From contig CAMBRC010000007.1 of the NCBI GenBank assembly GCA_945869965.1, positions 1 to 64,000 of the forward strand: DNA of 64,000 nt, given 5' to 3'. Position 1 is the first letter of the stretch. Every line of letters starts with the position of its first letter. A model generated the notes under the pieces. That model was given only the letters and a program-made list of their open reading frames with translations, did no database searches and had not been told where the DNA came from. Shown piece by piece: positions 19,294 through 27,490 of this stretch. A program made the position numbers and the translations under genes. The DNA is from Asaia bogorensis. GTDB taxonomy: Bacteria > Pseudomonadota > Alphaproteobacteria > Acetobacterales > Acetobacteraceae.

Positions 19294-19431
19294 CGTGGTC
19301 CCTCATGGACAAGCCCGAGCGGGAGTGCTGCGGGGTGACCACGAGGTGCATCATCGCGAAATCGGGCGCCTAAATCGGATAGTGGACAGTCAGCCCAGAA
19401 AAGCGGGCGATGCTTGCGGGCGCTGCCCGAA

Positions 19432-20415
19432 TTAGCCGCCTGTCGTGGTCTTCGGCGCCCCGCGCGTTCCCTTCAAGTGTGGGGGTAATTCTGTCCACGC
19501 GTCACGCGCGGCTTGCTGGCCGCTTCCGGTTTTCTCGGCACAGTCGCGGATTGCCACGTCTCGCTTCCACCCGGGTGCGGTCACGTTCCGCTTCATCCAC
19601 ATTCGCGCATCGGCCTGTTTTTCTTCGCGGGGTCGGCGCGCGTTGCCATTCGCGCCACTGACGGTTTGCGATGCCGCGGCCAATTGTTCCTTTGCAGGCA
19701 TCTCCTGCGCCCACCACGCACGGAACGCCGTCCGACTGATTTCCACGCGGCCCCTTGAGGTCGACGAAATGCTTGGTAGGTAGCACTCAAGTCGGCCGGA
19801 CAAGAAAGCTGAGACCGCGTGTTTCCCAGACCATGGCTGAGGCGGAATGGCGTGCGAGTATCCATAGTCATCCCGCAATTGCGCTTGAAGCACACCATCC
19901 GCCAACGCCTGCCAAACCAGTTTGCGTGCTTGCTCGCCAGCGATACCTTTACGTCCTTGCAATTCGGTCCAGGTAACCGGAGAGGTAGCGAGTTCGCTGG
20001 CAAAGCTGTCTGCCCCTCGCATACTTTGAACGGCGGACACGAGGCGGTCCACGCTCTCGCGTTTCGATGGGGGCAGCCTGTCATATCTTGAAGTGACGGT
20101 TTCAACCGCGTCTTGCCTGGAAAACAGCGGCGTTATCGGTGGCGGCAATCGGCTTATCGGATGCGGCCTTACGCGGTCCGTTATGGAAACGGAGGCTGCT
20201 TGCGCGCCGCGAACCCGCCCCCGTTGCTCCAATTTCACGACTGCAACAGGCGTCGCCGCGTGCATCGCCTCTGGATCAAGGTCCGTTGCAACGGCCTTCA
20301 CAGCATCAAGCAACGAGATAAAGCCCGTCGGTACTATCAACTGCGCCTCCGATGCGCTCTCCGAAGGGAAAGGCGACGGGGCGGCCCGGTCGGAGTCCGG
20401 GCGCGAGGCGGCCAA
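19432..20415 (-). CDS. hypothetical protein of the element
   Basis: A frame of 327 residues starting at TTG 20415; a stop lies 24 bp upstream and no ATG is available in frame, so the start is uncertain. It contains FISLLDAVKAVATDLDP near the N-terminus, a central RYDRLPPSKRESVDRL region and a C-terminal ARDAWTELPPHLKGTRGAPK that suggests a conserved family found in integrated elements. The body is hydrophilic with no membrane segment. An opposite-strand frame (20093-20689) is judged a shadow. Function unknown. Confidence 0.65.
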   Translation of the reverse strand: MAASRPDSDRAAPSPFPSESASEAQLIVPTGFISLLDAVKAVATDLDPEAMHAATPVAVVKLEQRGRVRGAQAASVSITDRVRPHPISRLPPPITPLFSRQDAVETVTSRYDRLPPSKRESVDRLVSAVQSMRGADSFASELATSPVTWTELQGRKGIAGEQARKLVWQALADGVLQAQLRDDYGYSHAIPPQPWSGKHAVSAFLSGRLECYLPSISSTSRGRVEISRTAFRAWWAQEMPAKEQLAAASQTVSGANGNARRPREEKQADARMWMKRNVTAPGWKRDVAIRDCAEKTGSGQQAARDAWTELPPHLKGTRGAPKTTTGG

Positions 20416-20466
20416 ACCATGCCCCGTCCGATTCGCATTCTACATGACCCCGCGCGCCGGTTCATC

Positions 20467-20558
20467 CGTTGCCAGCGTTGCCACCCCCGGCAACGCCACT
20501 GGCAACGCTGAAATGTCGCAGTTTTCTGCGGTTGTTGCCACCGTTGCCAGCGTTGCCA
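20467..20558. repeat. iteron-like cluster B (GTTGCCA/TGGCAAC)
   Basis: CGTTGCCA at 20467, 20476, 20542 and 20551 (9-bp steps) plus GTTGCCA at 20534, with two inverted GGCAACG copies at 20489 and 20501, surround GCAGTTTTCTGCGG. Cluster A at 15661 has the same core and flanking inverted repeats. It lies in the 170-bp gap upstream of the gene starting at 20415. Confidence 0.65.
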
Positions 20559-20585
20559 GCGTTTACAGAGGTAAATTGCCCGGAC

Positions 20586-20942
20586 TCACTTCGGCTTCAG
20601 GATTCCGAGCGGGTCGCGCTGAACACTTGGCGCAATCTGAATTACCGGAAGACCTGCCCCATACCGCGCAACAATTTCACCCGGCTTAGTTCCAGGCGTT
20701 AAGTTACCTTCGAACACAATCATATGAAATCCAGGATTTTCTTTAGTCCCGAACGATCGAATCCAATGATAGACCGCGCCAGTTTGTGTATCTAGTATCA
20801 TAACGTCTTGCGATAGCACGTCAGTTCGATCCATCAAGGGCACCGCTTGGTATCGCCCGATACGTTCGTCTGCTAAGGTGACGGTCGTAAATAGGGAAAC
20901 CGCTATGATGAAACCTGCTAACCCAGCGATCTTGGTTGCCAT
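20586..20942 (-). CDS. secreted small protein of unknown function
   Basis: A 118-residue protein with a signal peptide (KIAGLAGFIIAVSLFTTVTLA, cleavage after about residue 24). The mature part is a beta-rich domain with YQAVPLMDR, MILDTQTGAVYHW and GTKPGEIVARYGAGLP. The pattern DTQTGAVYHW resembles small periplasmic proteins carried on islands. It is less GC-rich than the host. It lies between the integrase and the iteron cluster and is probably cargo. Confidence 0.8.
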   Translation of the reverse strand: MATKIAGLAGFIIAVSLFTTVTLADERIGRYQAVPLMDRTDVLSQDVMILDTQTGAVYHWIRSFGTKENPGFHMIVFEGNLTPGTKPGEIVARYGAGLPVIQIAPSVQRDPLGILKPK

Positions 20943-20981
20943 ACCGTAGTTCTCCCCTGCTATCTTCTCATGCGCCGGCCA

Positions 20982-22370
20982 TTAAATCGCGGCTTTGCTA
21001 GCATGGCCAGCCGCGTTTGCAGGGGCGGTCGTGCAATGCTCGGCCCATTGCTGCATCAGCGCCACGCGTCGGGCAAATAGGTCGGAGCGCCGATAGGCCC
21101 CCGACACCTTGTTGCCCACTTCATGCGCCAATGCCTTTTCAGCCGCGTCCCGTTCCTCGGGGCAGGTATCGTCAACCCAAGTGCTAAACGATGAGCGCAG
21201 CCCATGCGGCACCGCCGCGCGCCCGTCGGCATCGCGCCAGGGCGGCGGCATGTCGGCGGGCGCATCGCCGTTCATCCGGCGCAGAACGGCACTCAACGCC
21301 ATGTCAGACAGCGGCGTGGTTCGCCGCACACTCGGGAAAATCAGCGCATCGCGGGCCAGCGCCGCCAGTTTCGGAAGGTCGGAAACCTGCGCCGTGGTGC
21401 CGTTCGCCACCGCATAGGCGCGGGCCAGCGTCTCAAGCGCGGCATCGGGGAGTGGCACGCGATGCGGCAACACATCGTCGGAACGCTTCCCCTTCATCAT
21501 CTGGCCCGGAACCGTCAACGTCGGCATCCCGTCAAACGTAAGCCAACTCCACCGCGCGTTGCGGACTTCGCCGGAGCGCAACGCCGTCAACGCCACCAGC
21601 CGCAGCGCCAGCGCGCCCAAGCCCTGCACCCTGTCGAGTGCCGCCATGAAAGCCGGCATCCGCGCCCATGGCAGCGCGGGTTGCCCGCGCCCGCCCGGCA
21701 GCTTCGGCAGGCCGGCAAGCCGCAGCATCCGGACATCGGCGGGGTTGTCATTCGGGCGCCAGCCATGCGCGGCGGCGTAGCGCAACACGATGGAAATTCG
21801 GAGCAGCACTTTCCGCGCCGTCTCCGGCCGGAGGGCCCACACGGAGGCAATGGCCCGGCGCACCGCCGCCCGGTCGATTTCGGCAATCGGCATGTCGCCC
21901 AGCGTCGGGAGGGCCCAGCGTTCCAGCGAAGATGCCCAATTCGTCGCGGAACGGGCGTTCTTAAACTCGCCCGCCCTCGCCGCGATGCACTCGGCTGCAA
22001 TGTTGCGGAACGTCCGCGCCTTCGCTACCTCGGCCGCTTCCCGCTGCGCCACCCGCTCGGCAATCTGGCGCTTGCGTTCCTCGGCGGGATCGGTCCCCGC
22101 CTCCGCCAACTTGCGGGCGGCAACCGCCTTGCCGCGAGCTTCCTTGAGACTCACGGAAGGGTATCCGCCTAGCCCGATATCCTTGCGCTTGCCGGCCATC
22201 GTCAATCGGCACAACCACACCTTCGGGCCGGTGCCACCAGGTCGGCCAAGCCGCTCCGGGCGGTCAGGATGCACCTCTAGCAGCAACCCGCCGCCATCGC
22301 TCAGACGATAAACCCGCTCCCGGCCCTTCGCTGCCCGGATCGTCGCGTCATCAAGGTTGCCTTGCGCCAT
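20982..22370 (-). CDS. tyrosine recombinase (P4-type integrase)
   Basis: A 462-residue integrase. The N-terminal DUF4102/arm-binding domain has YRLSDGGGLLLEVHP and KDIGLGGYPSVSLKEAR. The core-binding part follows at about 130-230. The catalytic residues are visible: R in LTALRSGEVRNARW, H-x-x-R in PHGLRSSFSTW, H in ALAHEVGNKV and the nucleophile Tyr in GAYRRSDL. It catalyses site-specific recombination at the tRNA-Phe 3' end. The gene is adjacent to the distal attachment site and transcribed toward the element interior. Confidence 0.96.
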   Translation of the reverse strand: MAQGNLDDATIRAAKGRERVYRLSDGGGLLLEVHPDRPERLGRPGGTGPKVWLCRLTMAGKRKDIGLGGYPSVSLKEARGKAVAARKLAEAGTDPAEERKRQIAERVAQREAAEVAKARTFRNIAAECIAARAGEFKNARSATNWASSLERWALPTLGDMPIAEIDRAAVRRAIASVWALRPETARKVLLRISIVLRYAAAHGWRPNDNPADVRMLRLAGLPKLPGGRGQPALPWARMPAFMAALDRVQGLGALALRLVALTALRSGEVRNARWSWLTFDGMPTLTVPGQMMKGKRSDDVLPHRVPLPDAALETLARAYAVANGTTAQVSDLPKLAALARDALIFPSVRRTTPLSDMALSAVLRRMNGDAPADMPPPWRDADGRAAVPHGLRSSFSTWVDDTCPEERDAAEKALAHEVGNKVSGAYRRSDLFARRVALMQQWAEHCTTAPANAAGHASKAAI

Positions 22371-22403
22371 GGCTTTGCCCCGTGTCGTGCGGTTGGGAAC
22401 CTG

Positions 22404-22432
22404 TCCCCCACATCCCCCACTCTATCCCCCAC
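22404..22432. promoter_or_regulatory. putative integrase arm-type sites, right end
   Basis: Three direct copies of TCCCCCAC at 22404-22411, 22413-22420 and 22425-22432 lie just upstream of the integrase start and 134 bp inside the right attachment site. Two copies sit at the left end. The interval 22371-22690 otherwise holds only the att site and no supported gene. Confidence 0.5.
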
Positions 22433-22565
22433 ACATCTGCTCTGCAACATCACTTCGGCGCATAGAGGATCATGCTGGCCATTTTGTCAGAACAAAGAGG
22501 AATTATGCAGGATATGGGCAGATTTCTTGAGGTCGCATGGCCCGGCTTGATTCGATTGAATGGTG

Positions 22566-22583
22566 CCACTCCTGGGCACCATT
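22566..22583 (+). repeat. attachment site, distal side (attR)
   Basis: Exact copy of CCACTCCTGGGCACCATT from the tRNA-Phe 3' end. Upstream bases TTCGATT echo the tRNA T-loop but are separated from the core by an extra GAATGGTG, so the identity to the tRNA is confined to these 18 bp. Confidence 0.88.
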
Positions 22584-22690
22584 CCCCCAATCCCACGACA
22601 CCGATTGCGGCGCAACTGCGCCAAGGCTGGTCGTGTTGTTGCCATGGCGCGGGCGCAAGGTTTGCGCGCTCAAACCCGTTGGGGGCTCGC

Positions 22691-22825
22691 ATGACCATTC
22701 GTCGGCTTGGCAGTCTGATTGTCGGCGCGTTGCTGTTGCTTTCGCTGGGGGCATGCGTTGTGCGCGACCATCATGGTGGGCCTGGGCATCATCGGGACCG
22801 GCCGGCCGGTCATTGGCGGCGCTAG
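22691..22825 (+). CDS. small lipoprotein, 44 residues
   Basis: MTIRRLGSLIVGALLLLSLG is a signal peptide followed by the lipobox Cys (LGAC). The mature peptide is only about 23 residues, rich in His and Arg (VVRDHHGGPGHHRDRPAGHW). It resembles entericidin-like or other tiny lipoproteins and could bind metal through its His clusters, which is inference. It follows attR and is chromosomal. A hairpin GGTTTG/CAAACC at 22659-22676 precedes it. It overlaps the convergent dehydrogenase stop by four bases. Confidence 0.65.
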   Translation: MTIRRLGSLIVGALLLLSLGACVVRDHHGGPGHHRDRPAGHWRR

Positions 22826-23727
22826 GCTTCGCCGTCCAGGTCGCGGAACGGGGCACCGGCCATCTGGGCCAGGATGCCGGGCAGGGTTGGCAGGAAGCGT
22901 TCGCCGTGGCCGGCATCGACGACGGTCGCGATGGTGCGGCTCACGGCGTCGGCCATGCCGGTGGGGGCGCCGACGGCGTGGGCCAGGGCGCGGTAGGTTT
23001 CCAGCACGTTTTGACCCATCCATAGCTTGCCGCGGCCGTGGCTGTCGTCGCCGGCGCGGATCCAAGGCGCGATCCAGGAGAACATCACGCTGTTGGAGCC
23101 GCCGGCCTCGATGACGGCGGCCAGGGCGTTGAGGTCGACACCCATCTTGGCGGCCGTGGCGAAGGTTTCGCTGATGATGACGGCGTTGCTGAAGCTGACG
23201 AAATTGTTCACCAGCTTGACCGTGAGCGCCGAGCCCAGCGGGCCGCATTCAACGATGGTGTCGGCGTAGCACGCGACGATCGGGTGGATGCGGGCGATCA
23301 CGGCGGGGGCGCCGCCGAGCATGCTGGACAGCTTTCCCTCCTCGGCTTCCCTGGGGGTGCGGCCGACCGGGCCATCGACCATGGCGGCATGGCGTTGGGC
23401 CAGTTGCGCGCCGAGGCCGCGAGTGGTTTCGGGCAGGCCGGTACTGGCGTCCAGCACCACCATGCCCGGGCGGACCAGCGGCAACAGGGCGCCGATCAAC
23501 GCCTCGACTTCGGCAACACCGGGCAGGAACAGAACAATCACGTCGCTCGCGGCTGCCAACCCGACGAGGTCGGTCACCTCGGTGGCACCGCGCGCGACCA
23601 GGTCGTCCACCGGTGCCCGGTTGCGATGGCCCAGCACCGCGAGCGGAAAGCCCTTGAGCAGAATATGCTTGGCCGCGCCATGCCCCATCAGCCCCGGGCC
23701 GACAAACCCCACCCGCATCATATCCAT
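22822..23727 (-). CDS. NAD(P)-dependent beta-hydroxyacid dehydrogenase (HIBADH family)
   Basis: A 301-residue enzyme with the N-terminal Rossmann motif VGFVGPGLMGHGAAKHIL, the substrate-binding segment MVDGPVGRTPREAEEGKL and the catalytic-Lys helix ALTVKLVNNFV. The family includes 3-hydroxyisobutyrate, tartronate-semialdehyde and glyoxylate/succinate-semialdehyde reductases; the substrate is not determined. The usual DAPVSGG substrate motif appears here as DGPVGRT. Upstream is the CobW gene on the same strand (61 bp gap). Confidence 0.92.
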   Translation of the reverse strand: MDMMRVGFVGPGLMGHGAAKHILLKGFPLAVLGHRNRAPVDDLVARGATEVTDLVGLAAASDVIVLFLPGVAEVEALIGALLPLVRPGMVVLDASTGLPETTRGLGAQLAQRHAAMVDGPVGRTPREAEEGKLSSMLGGAPAVIARIHPIVACYADTIVECGPLGSALTVKLVNNFVSFSNAVIISETFATAAKMGVDLNALAAVIEAGGSNSVMFSWIAPWIRAGDDSHGRGKLWMGQNVLETYRALAHAVGAPTGMADAVSRTIATVVDAGHGERFLPTLPGILAQMAGAPFRDLDGEA

Positions 23728-23788
23728 CCCGGCACCCCTCCCTCAGCCGGCGCGAGCATGCGCAGGCCGCACGAAAGCGGCAAGCGCA

Positions 23789-24847
23789 TCAGGCGGCAAC
23801 CACTCCGGCCTCACGCAGCGTCGCCTCCAGCTCCTCGCGACCGAGGTCACGCGTGATGAACACCAGGCGCGAACGCCGATCCGCATCCGGCCAGGCCGAT
23901 AGTCGCACGGGTGGATGGAAGATGTGGTGCACCCCATGCACCGCCAACGGCGCATCCTCGCCCACCACGTTAAGGATGCCCTTGACCCGCAACAGATCCG
24001 CCCCGCGCAAATGCCGCAGTGCCGCCAGCCAGCGCGACACCAGATCCCACGCCAGCGGCGCGTCGAAGGTCAGGCAGAAGGCCTGGATCCGCGCATCATG
24101 CGGGCCATGGTCGTGATGGGCGTGCTCGTGGTGATGGTCGTGATCATGCCCGCCATAGGCCGCCTCGTTCAACCAACGGCGCACATCCGCGGTCTTGCGC
24201 GCGGGATCGAACAGCGCTGCACCGAACAGCCGGTCGGGCGCGATCTCGCCATGCGCCACAGCAATGATCGCCGCCGCCGGATTCAGCGCCGCCAGCCGCG
24301 CACCCAATGCCGCAATCGTCGCATCATCCACCAGGTCGGATTTCGTCAGCAGCAACCGGTCGGCAATTGCCACCTGCTTCACCGCCTCTGCATGCTCATC
24401 CAACTGTCGCATCGCATTCGCCGCATCGACCGTCACCACAACGGCGTCAAGCCGCACGAAATGGCTCACCAGTGGATTGGCCAACAGCAGCTGCACCACC
24501 GGCGCCGGGTCCGCCAGCCCCGTCGTTTCCACCAGCACGCGCGCGAAATGCGGTATCTCTCCCGAATCCCGCCGCGCCAGCAGCATCCGCAGCGTCTCCT
24601 CCAGATCGCTCCGCACGGTGCAACAGATGCACCCGTTGGCCATCACCGCGACCTCGCCGTCCAACCGCTCGACCAGCAGGTGATCCAGCCCGATCTCGCC
24701 AAATTCATTGATGATCACGGCGCTGTCGGCCATGCCCTCGGCCCGCAGCAACCGGTTCAGCAGCGTCGTCTTGCCGCTGCCGAGAAACCCGGTGATCATC
24801 GATACCGGCGTCCGTGCGGCCGAGCGGTCGGGCTCGAACAGGCTCAT
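23789..24847 (-). CDS. CobW/COG0523-family GTPase (metallochaperone-like)
   Basis: A 352-residue G3E GTPase. The P-loop is GFLGSGKTTLLN, the switch region INEFGEIGLD, the metal site CxCC appears as GCICCTV, and the guanine motif is LTKSD. A His-rich loop (GGHDHDHHHEHAHHDHG) precedes the C-terminal CobW domain. COG0523 proteins deliver Zn, Co or other metals to target enzymes; the His loop suggests zinc. No Zur-type operator is obvious in its 167-bp upstream region. It is divergent from the cyclase gene. Confidence 0.95.
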   Translation of the reverse strand: MSLFEPDRSAARTPVSMITGFLGSGKTTLLNRLLRAEGMADSAVIINEFGEIGLDHLLVERLDGEVAVMANGCICCTVRSDLEETLRMLLARRDSGEIPHFARVLVETTGLADPAPVVQLLLANPLVSHFVRLDAVVVTVDAANAMRQLDEHAEAVKQVAIADRLLLTKSDLVDDATIAALGARLAALNPAAAIIAVAHGEIAPDRLFGAALFDPARKTADVRRWLNEAAYGGHDHDHHHEHAHHDHGPHDARIQAFCLTFDAPLAWDLVSRWLAALRHLRGADLLRVKGILNVVGEDAPLAVHGVHHIFHPPVRLSAWPDADRRSRLVFITRDLGREELEATLREAGVVAA

Positions 24848-25014
24848 ATGTTTCTCCCTCGTGCGTCCCCGGTGACGTTGCCCAAGCGGCTAGGTTATAG
24901 TGGACGCGCCAGCCAACTCGATGCCACTGTGCATTTCGGCAACCATCATGCCGCACTGGCCCGCCCAAGTCATCCGCGACAGCAAGGTCGCGATAAAAAT
25001 AAGGGGAAACTGCC

Positions 25015-26103
25015 ATGAACCGCACCACAGTTCCGCCACAGGATGCGCCGGAAGCGCCCGAGCGTCGCGGCTTCTTCCGCACTGCGGCCGTCGGCGCCGC
25101 TGGCGCCCTGGCCGGGGCCACCCACGGCAAGTTCGGCCTCTCGCCGATCACCCCGGCCCAGGCCCAAGGGGCCGCCGTCGCCCCGCCCCGCACCGCCGAG
25201 CGCGCCTGGTGGCCGTCCAAATGGGGTGCGGCCGACGAAGCCGGCAGCACCAACCACATCACCCCAGCCAAGGTGCTGGACGCCATGCGCTGGGTGCGCG
25301 ACGGCAAGATCTACAAGATCGGCCGAACCTACGAGCAGGGCATGCCGCTGTTCGGCGCCCGCGCCTTCACCCTGCGCATCCCCGGCGGCCCCACCGGCGG
25401 CCCGTTCGGCGAGAACCGCCTCGTCTATCATGACGACTTTCTCGCCACCGAGATCGGCCAGGTCGGCACCCAATTCGACGGCCTCGGCCATATCGGCATC
25501 CAGATGGGCCGCGACGGCGACCGCAACGAGATGCGCTTTTACAACGGCTTCTCGGTCCAGGACATCTCCGACGCCTACGGCCTCAAGAAGCTGGGCACGG
25601 AAAAGCTCAAGCCCATCGTCACCCGCGGCCATCTCGTCGACATCGCCGCCGTGAAGGGCGCGATGATGGATGCCGGTCAGGAAATCACACTGGCCGACCT
25701 GCGTGCGGCCCTTGCCCGCCAGAACATGCAGGAAGCCGACATCAAGCCCGGCGACGGCATCTTCTTCAATACCGGCTGGGGCAGCCTCTGGATGAAGAAC
25801 AACGACCGCTACAACAACGGCGAGCCGGGCATGGGCATGGAACTGGCCCGCTGGGTCATCGAAAAGGACCTCTGCATCACCGGCGCCGACACCTGGGCGG
25901 TCGAAGTGGTGCCCAACCCGGACAAGGGCCTCGCTTTCCCCGTGCACGCCGAACTGCAAACCAAGCATGGCATCGTCAATCACGAAAACATGGTGTTCGA
26001 CGACCTGATTGCCGACCGCAAATACCAGTTCGTCTACATGTTCACCCCGTCGCCGATCAAAGGCGCCACCGGCAGCAACGGCTGTCCCATCGCCCTGACC
26101 TGA
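25015..26103 (+). CDS. cyclase-family (kynurenine formamidase-like) exported protein
   Basis: A 362-residue protein. Residues 18-22 (RRGFFR) followed by a hydrophobic Ala-rich stretch form a twin-arginine signal, so export as a folded protein is likely. The mature domain belongs to the metal-dependent cyclase family: VGTQFDGLGHIG replaces the classic HxGTHxDxPxH with Gln at two His positions, a subfamily trait, and DIAAVKG, GDGIFFNTGW and TGADTWAVEVVP follow. The reaction is unknown, with amide or lactone hydrolysis most likely. The ATG follows AGGGGAAACTGCC. Confidence 0.88.
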   Translation: MNRTTVPPQDAPEAPERRGFFRTAAVGAAGALAGATHGKFGLSPITPAQAQGAAVAPPRTAERAWWPSKWGAADEAGSTNHITPAKVLDAMRWVRDGKIYKIGRTYEQGMPLFGARAFTLRIPGGPTGGPFGENRLVYHDDFLATEIGQVGTQFDGLGHIGIQMGRDGDRNEMRFYNGFSVQDISDAYGLKKLGTEKLKPIVTRGHLVDIAAVKGAMMDAGQEITLADLRAALARQNMQEADIKPGDGIFFNTGWGSLWMKNNDRYNNGEPGMGMELARWVIEKDLCITGADTWAVEVVPNPDKGLAFPVHAELQTKHGIVNHENMVFDDLIADRKYQFVYMFTPSPIKGATGSNGCPIALT

Positions 26104-26147
26104 TCGCTACGCCCTCGCCCGCGCTGGGCGAGGGCACCCCGCGCGGC

Positions 26148-27329
26148 CTATCGCCGCAGCAGCAGCACCCCGACCACGAGCCCCGGCAGCCCGCACACCA
26201 GGAAGCCAATGCCGGGGTTGCCGGTCACGCCGAGGATCAGCGCGTAGACCAGCGGCAGTAACAACCCGCCCAATTGCCCGAACGACAGCACCCCGCCCGT
26301 CGCAGCCCCCGGATTGCCCGGCGGGGCCAGCCGTACGCATTCGCTCAGCACCACGCCATGCCATGACATCACCGTGGCGCTCAATGCGATCGCCACCGCA
26401 CCCGTCAGCCACACCGGCCAGTCCTGCGCGATCAAGCCCAGCGCCGCCGCACCCGCGGCCATGCCAATCGCCAGCCACGCCATCAGCAGCCGCGGCGCCA
26501 CGTATCGGCCGCAGATCCAGCCCCAGAAGATGCGGCCGGGGACGGCGACGATCATCGCCAGCGAATACATCGCCCCCGCCCCCTCCAGCCCATAGCCAAG
26601 TGCCGTGAGGGTGATGACGAAATACGAGGTGAACACCGTCTGCAGCCCGTTGAACGCAAAGCACGCCAGCCCAAGCGTGCGCAGCGGCCGCGCCCGCAGC
26701 ACCGCAGCGATGGTGCGGGGGATGTCGCGCCACTTCACGGGGTAGCCAGGCTGGCGGTCGGCGTCGAACTCGCGGTGGAACGGCTCCAGCATCAGCACGA
26801 ACACAAAACACGCCGCCGCCGTCACCAGCATGGCGCCGCGCCAGCCCCAAAGCCCGGTCAGGAACGGGCCCAGCAGCCCCGCCAGCAGCAACGCGGCCGG
26901 CACCGCCGTCTGCTTGACCGCGAAGACCAACGGCATCAGCCGCGGCTCGGTGTAGCGCGCCAGCAGATGCGAACTCGCCGGCGTGGACATCGCCGAACCG
27001 CCAGCGCCGACAATCGCCGCCAAGGCCCACAGCGTCAGCCAGCCCGAGGTCGACATCGCCAACCCGACCGCCACCGCCAGCAACGCCGCCTGGCTCACCC
27101 TGAGCGCACCATGGCGCAGAATGAAACTGCCGCAGCCGAGTTGGAACGCGAGCGAGGCAATTGCCCCAATGGCGACATAGACGCCCAGCCAGGCCGGATC
27201 GATCCCAAGATCGGTGACGATGGCCGGGGCCAGGATCGGCGGCAGGCCGCGGCCGACCGTGGCGAAGGTCTGTTGGACCGACATTGCGCCCAAGGCGAGC
27301 AGAAGAAGCGTGGTCGGGCGCGATGGCAT
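26148..27329 (-). CDS. MFS transporter
   Basis: A 393-residue polytopic protein with about twelve hydrophobic segments, GRGLPPILAPAIVTDLG in the first periplasmic loop and a cytoplasmic loop between helices 6 and 7 (EPFHREFDADRQPGYPVKWRDIPR). It is a secondary transporter of the major facilitator superfamily in the inner membrane. The substrate is unknown; neighbouring catabolic genes suggest an organic acid. The double-hairpin repeat 27359-27468 occupies its immediate upstream region. Confidence 0.92.
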   Translation of the reverse strand: MPSRPTTLLLLALGAMSVQQTFATVGRGLPPILAPAIVTDLGIDPAWLGVYVAIGAIASLAFQLGCGSFILRHGALRVSQAALLAVAVGLAMSTSGWLTLWALAAIVGAGGSAMSTPASSHLLARYTEPRLMPLVFAVKQTAVPAALLLAGLLGPFLTGLWGWRGAMLVTAAACFVFVLMLEPFHREFDADRQPGYPVKWRDIPRTIAAVLRARPLRTLGLACFAFNGLQTVFTSYFVITLTALGYGLEGAGAMYSLAMIVAVPGRIFWGWICGRYVAPRLLMAWLAIGMAAGAAALGLIAQDWPVWLTGAVAIALSATVMSWHGVVLSECVRLAPPGNPGAATGGVLSFGQLGGLLLPLVYALILGVTGNPGIGFLVCGLPGLVVGVLLLRR

Positions 27330-27358
27330 CGGCGCTAAGACAAGGGGAAGGAAGGATA

Positions 27359-27468
27359 TTCTTTTTTGAAAAAAAGAACCAAAAAACTTTTATTCATTGG
27401 AGATGAACGGCGGCACGGAGCGCAAATGGATAAAGGTCTTTTTGCTTCTTTTTCTACAGAAAAAGAAG
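27359..27468. repeat. AT-rich double-hairpin repeat, copy 1
   Basis: Left hairpin TTCTTTTTTG/AAAAAAAGAA (27359-27378) followed by CCAAAAAACTTT. Right hairpin CTTCTTTTTCT/ACAGAAAAAGAAG (27445-27468) preceded by an AAAG...CTTTTTG arm. The two units face each other. The right unit ends 22 bp after the stop of the dienelactone hydrolase gene (minus strand), so it can act as its intrinsic terminator. Confidence 0.85.
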
Positions 27469-27490
27469 TCTTCTCCTCGCTTCCCATGCG

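Larger units (their letters stand above)
13834..22583. mobile_element. integrative element at the tRNA-Phe 3' end
   Basis: The 18-bp repeat CCACTCCTGGGCACCATT occurs at 13834-13851 (tRNA-Phe 3' end) and again at 22566-22583. Between them lie a tyrosine recombinase, an excisionase-like HTH protein, a primase-like protein, a DUF927 helicase-like protein, several small unknown genes, a lipoprotein and a secreted protein. No capsid, tail or conjugation genes are present. This resembles a phage-satellite or plasmid-like island. The integrase sits next to the distal att site, not the tRNA side. Edge genes (14077-14511, 20586-20942) are less GC-rich than the host. Confidence 0.9.

Noticed and set aside
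15661-20558. Possible CRISPR array in the iteron clusters
   Set aside because: Repeats are 7-9 bp in 9-bp steps with inverted copies; there are no spacers of 30-40 bp and no Cas genes.
20093-20689. Plus-strand frame of 198 residues over the cluster B repeats
   Set aside because: It overlaps the minus-strand gene at 19432-20415, whose C-terminus looks like a conserved family; the plus frame shows no domain.
22659-22676. Hairpin GGTTTG/CAAACC as a riboswitch of the small lipoprotein gene
   Set aside because: Only a single short stem with no conserved aptamer bases; nothing supports ligand sensing.
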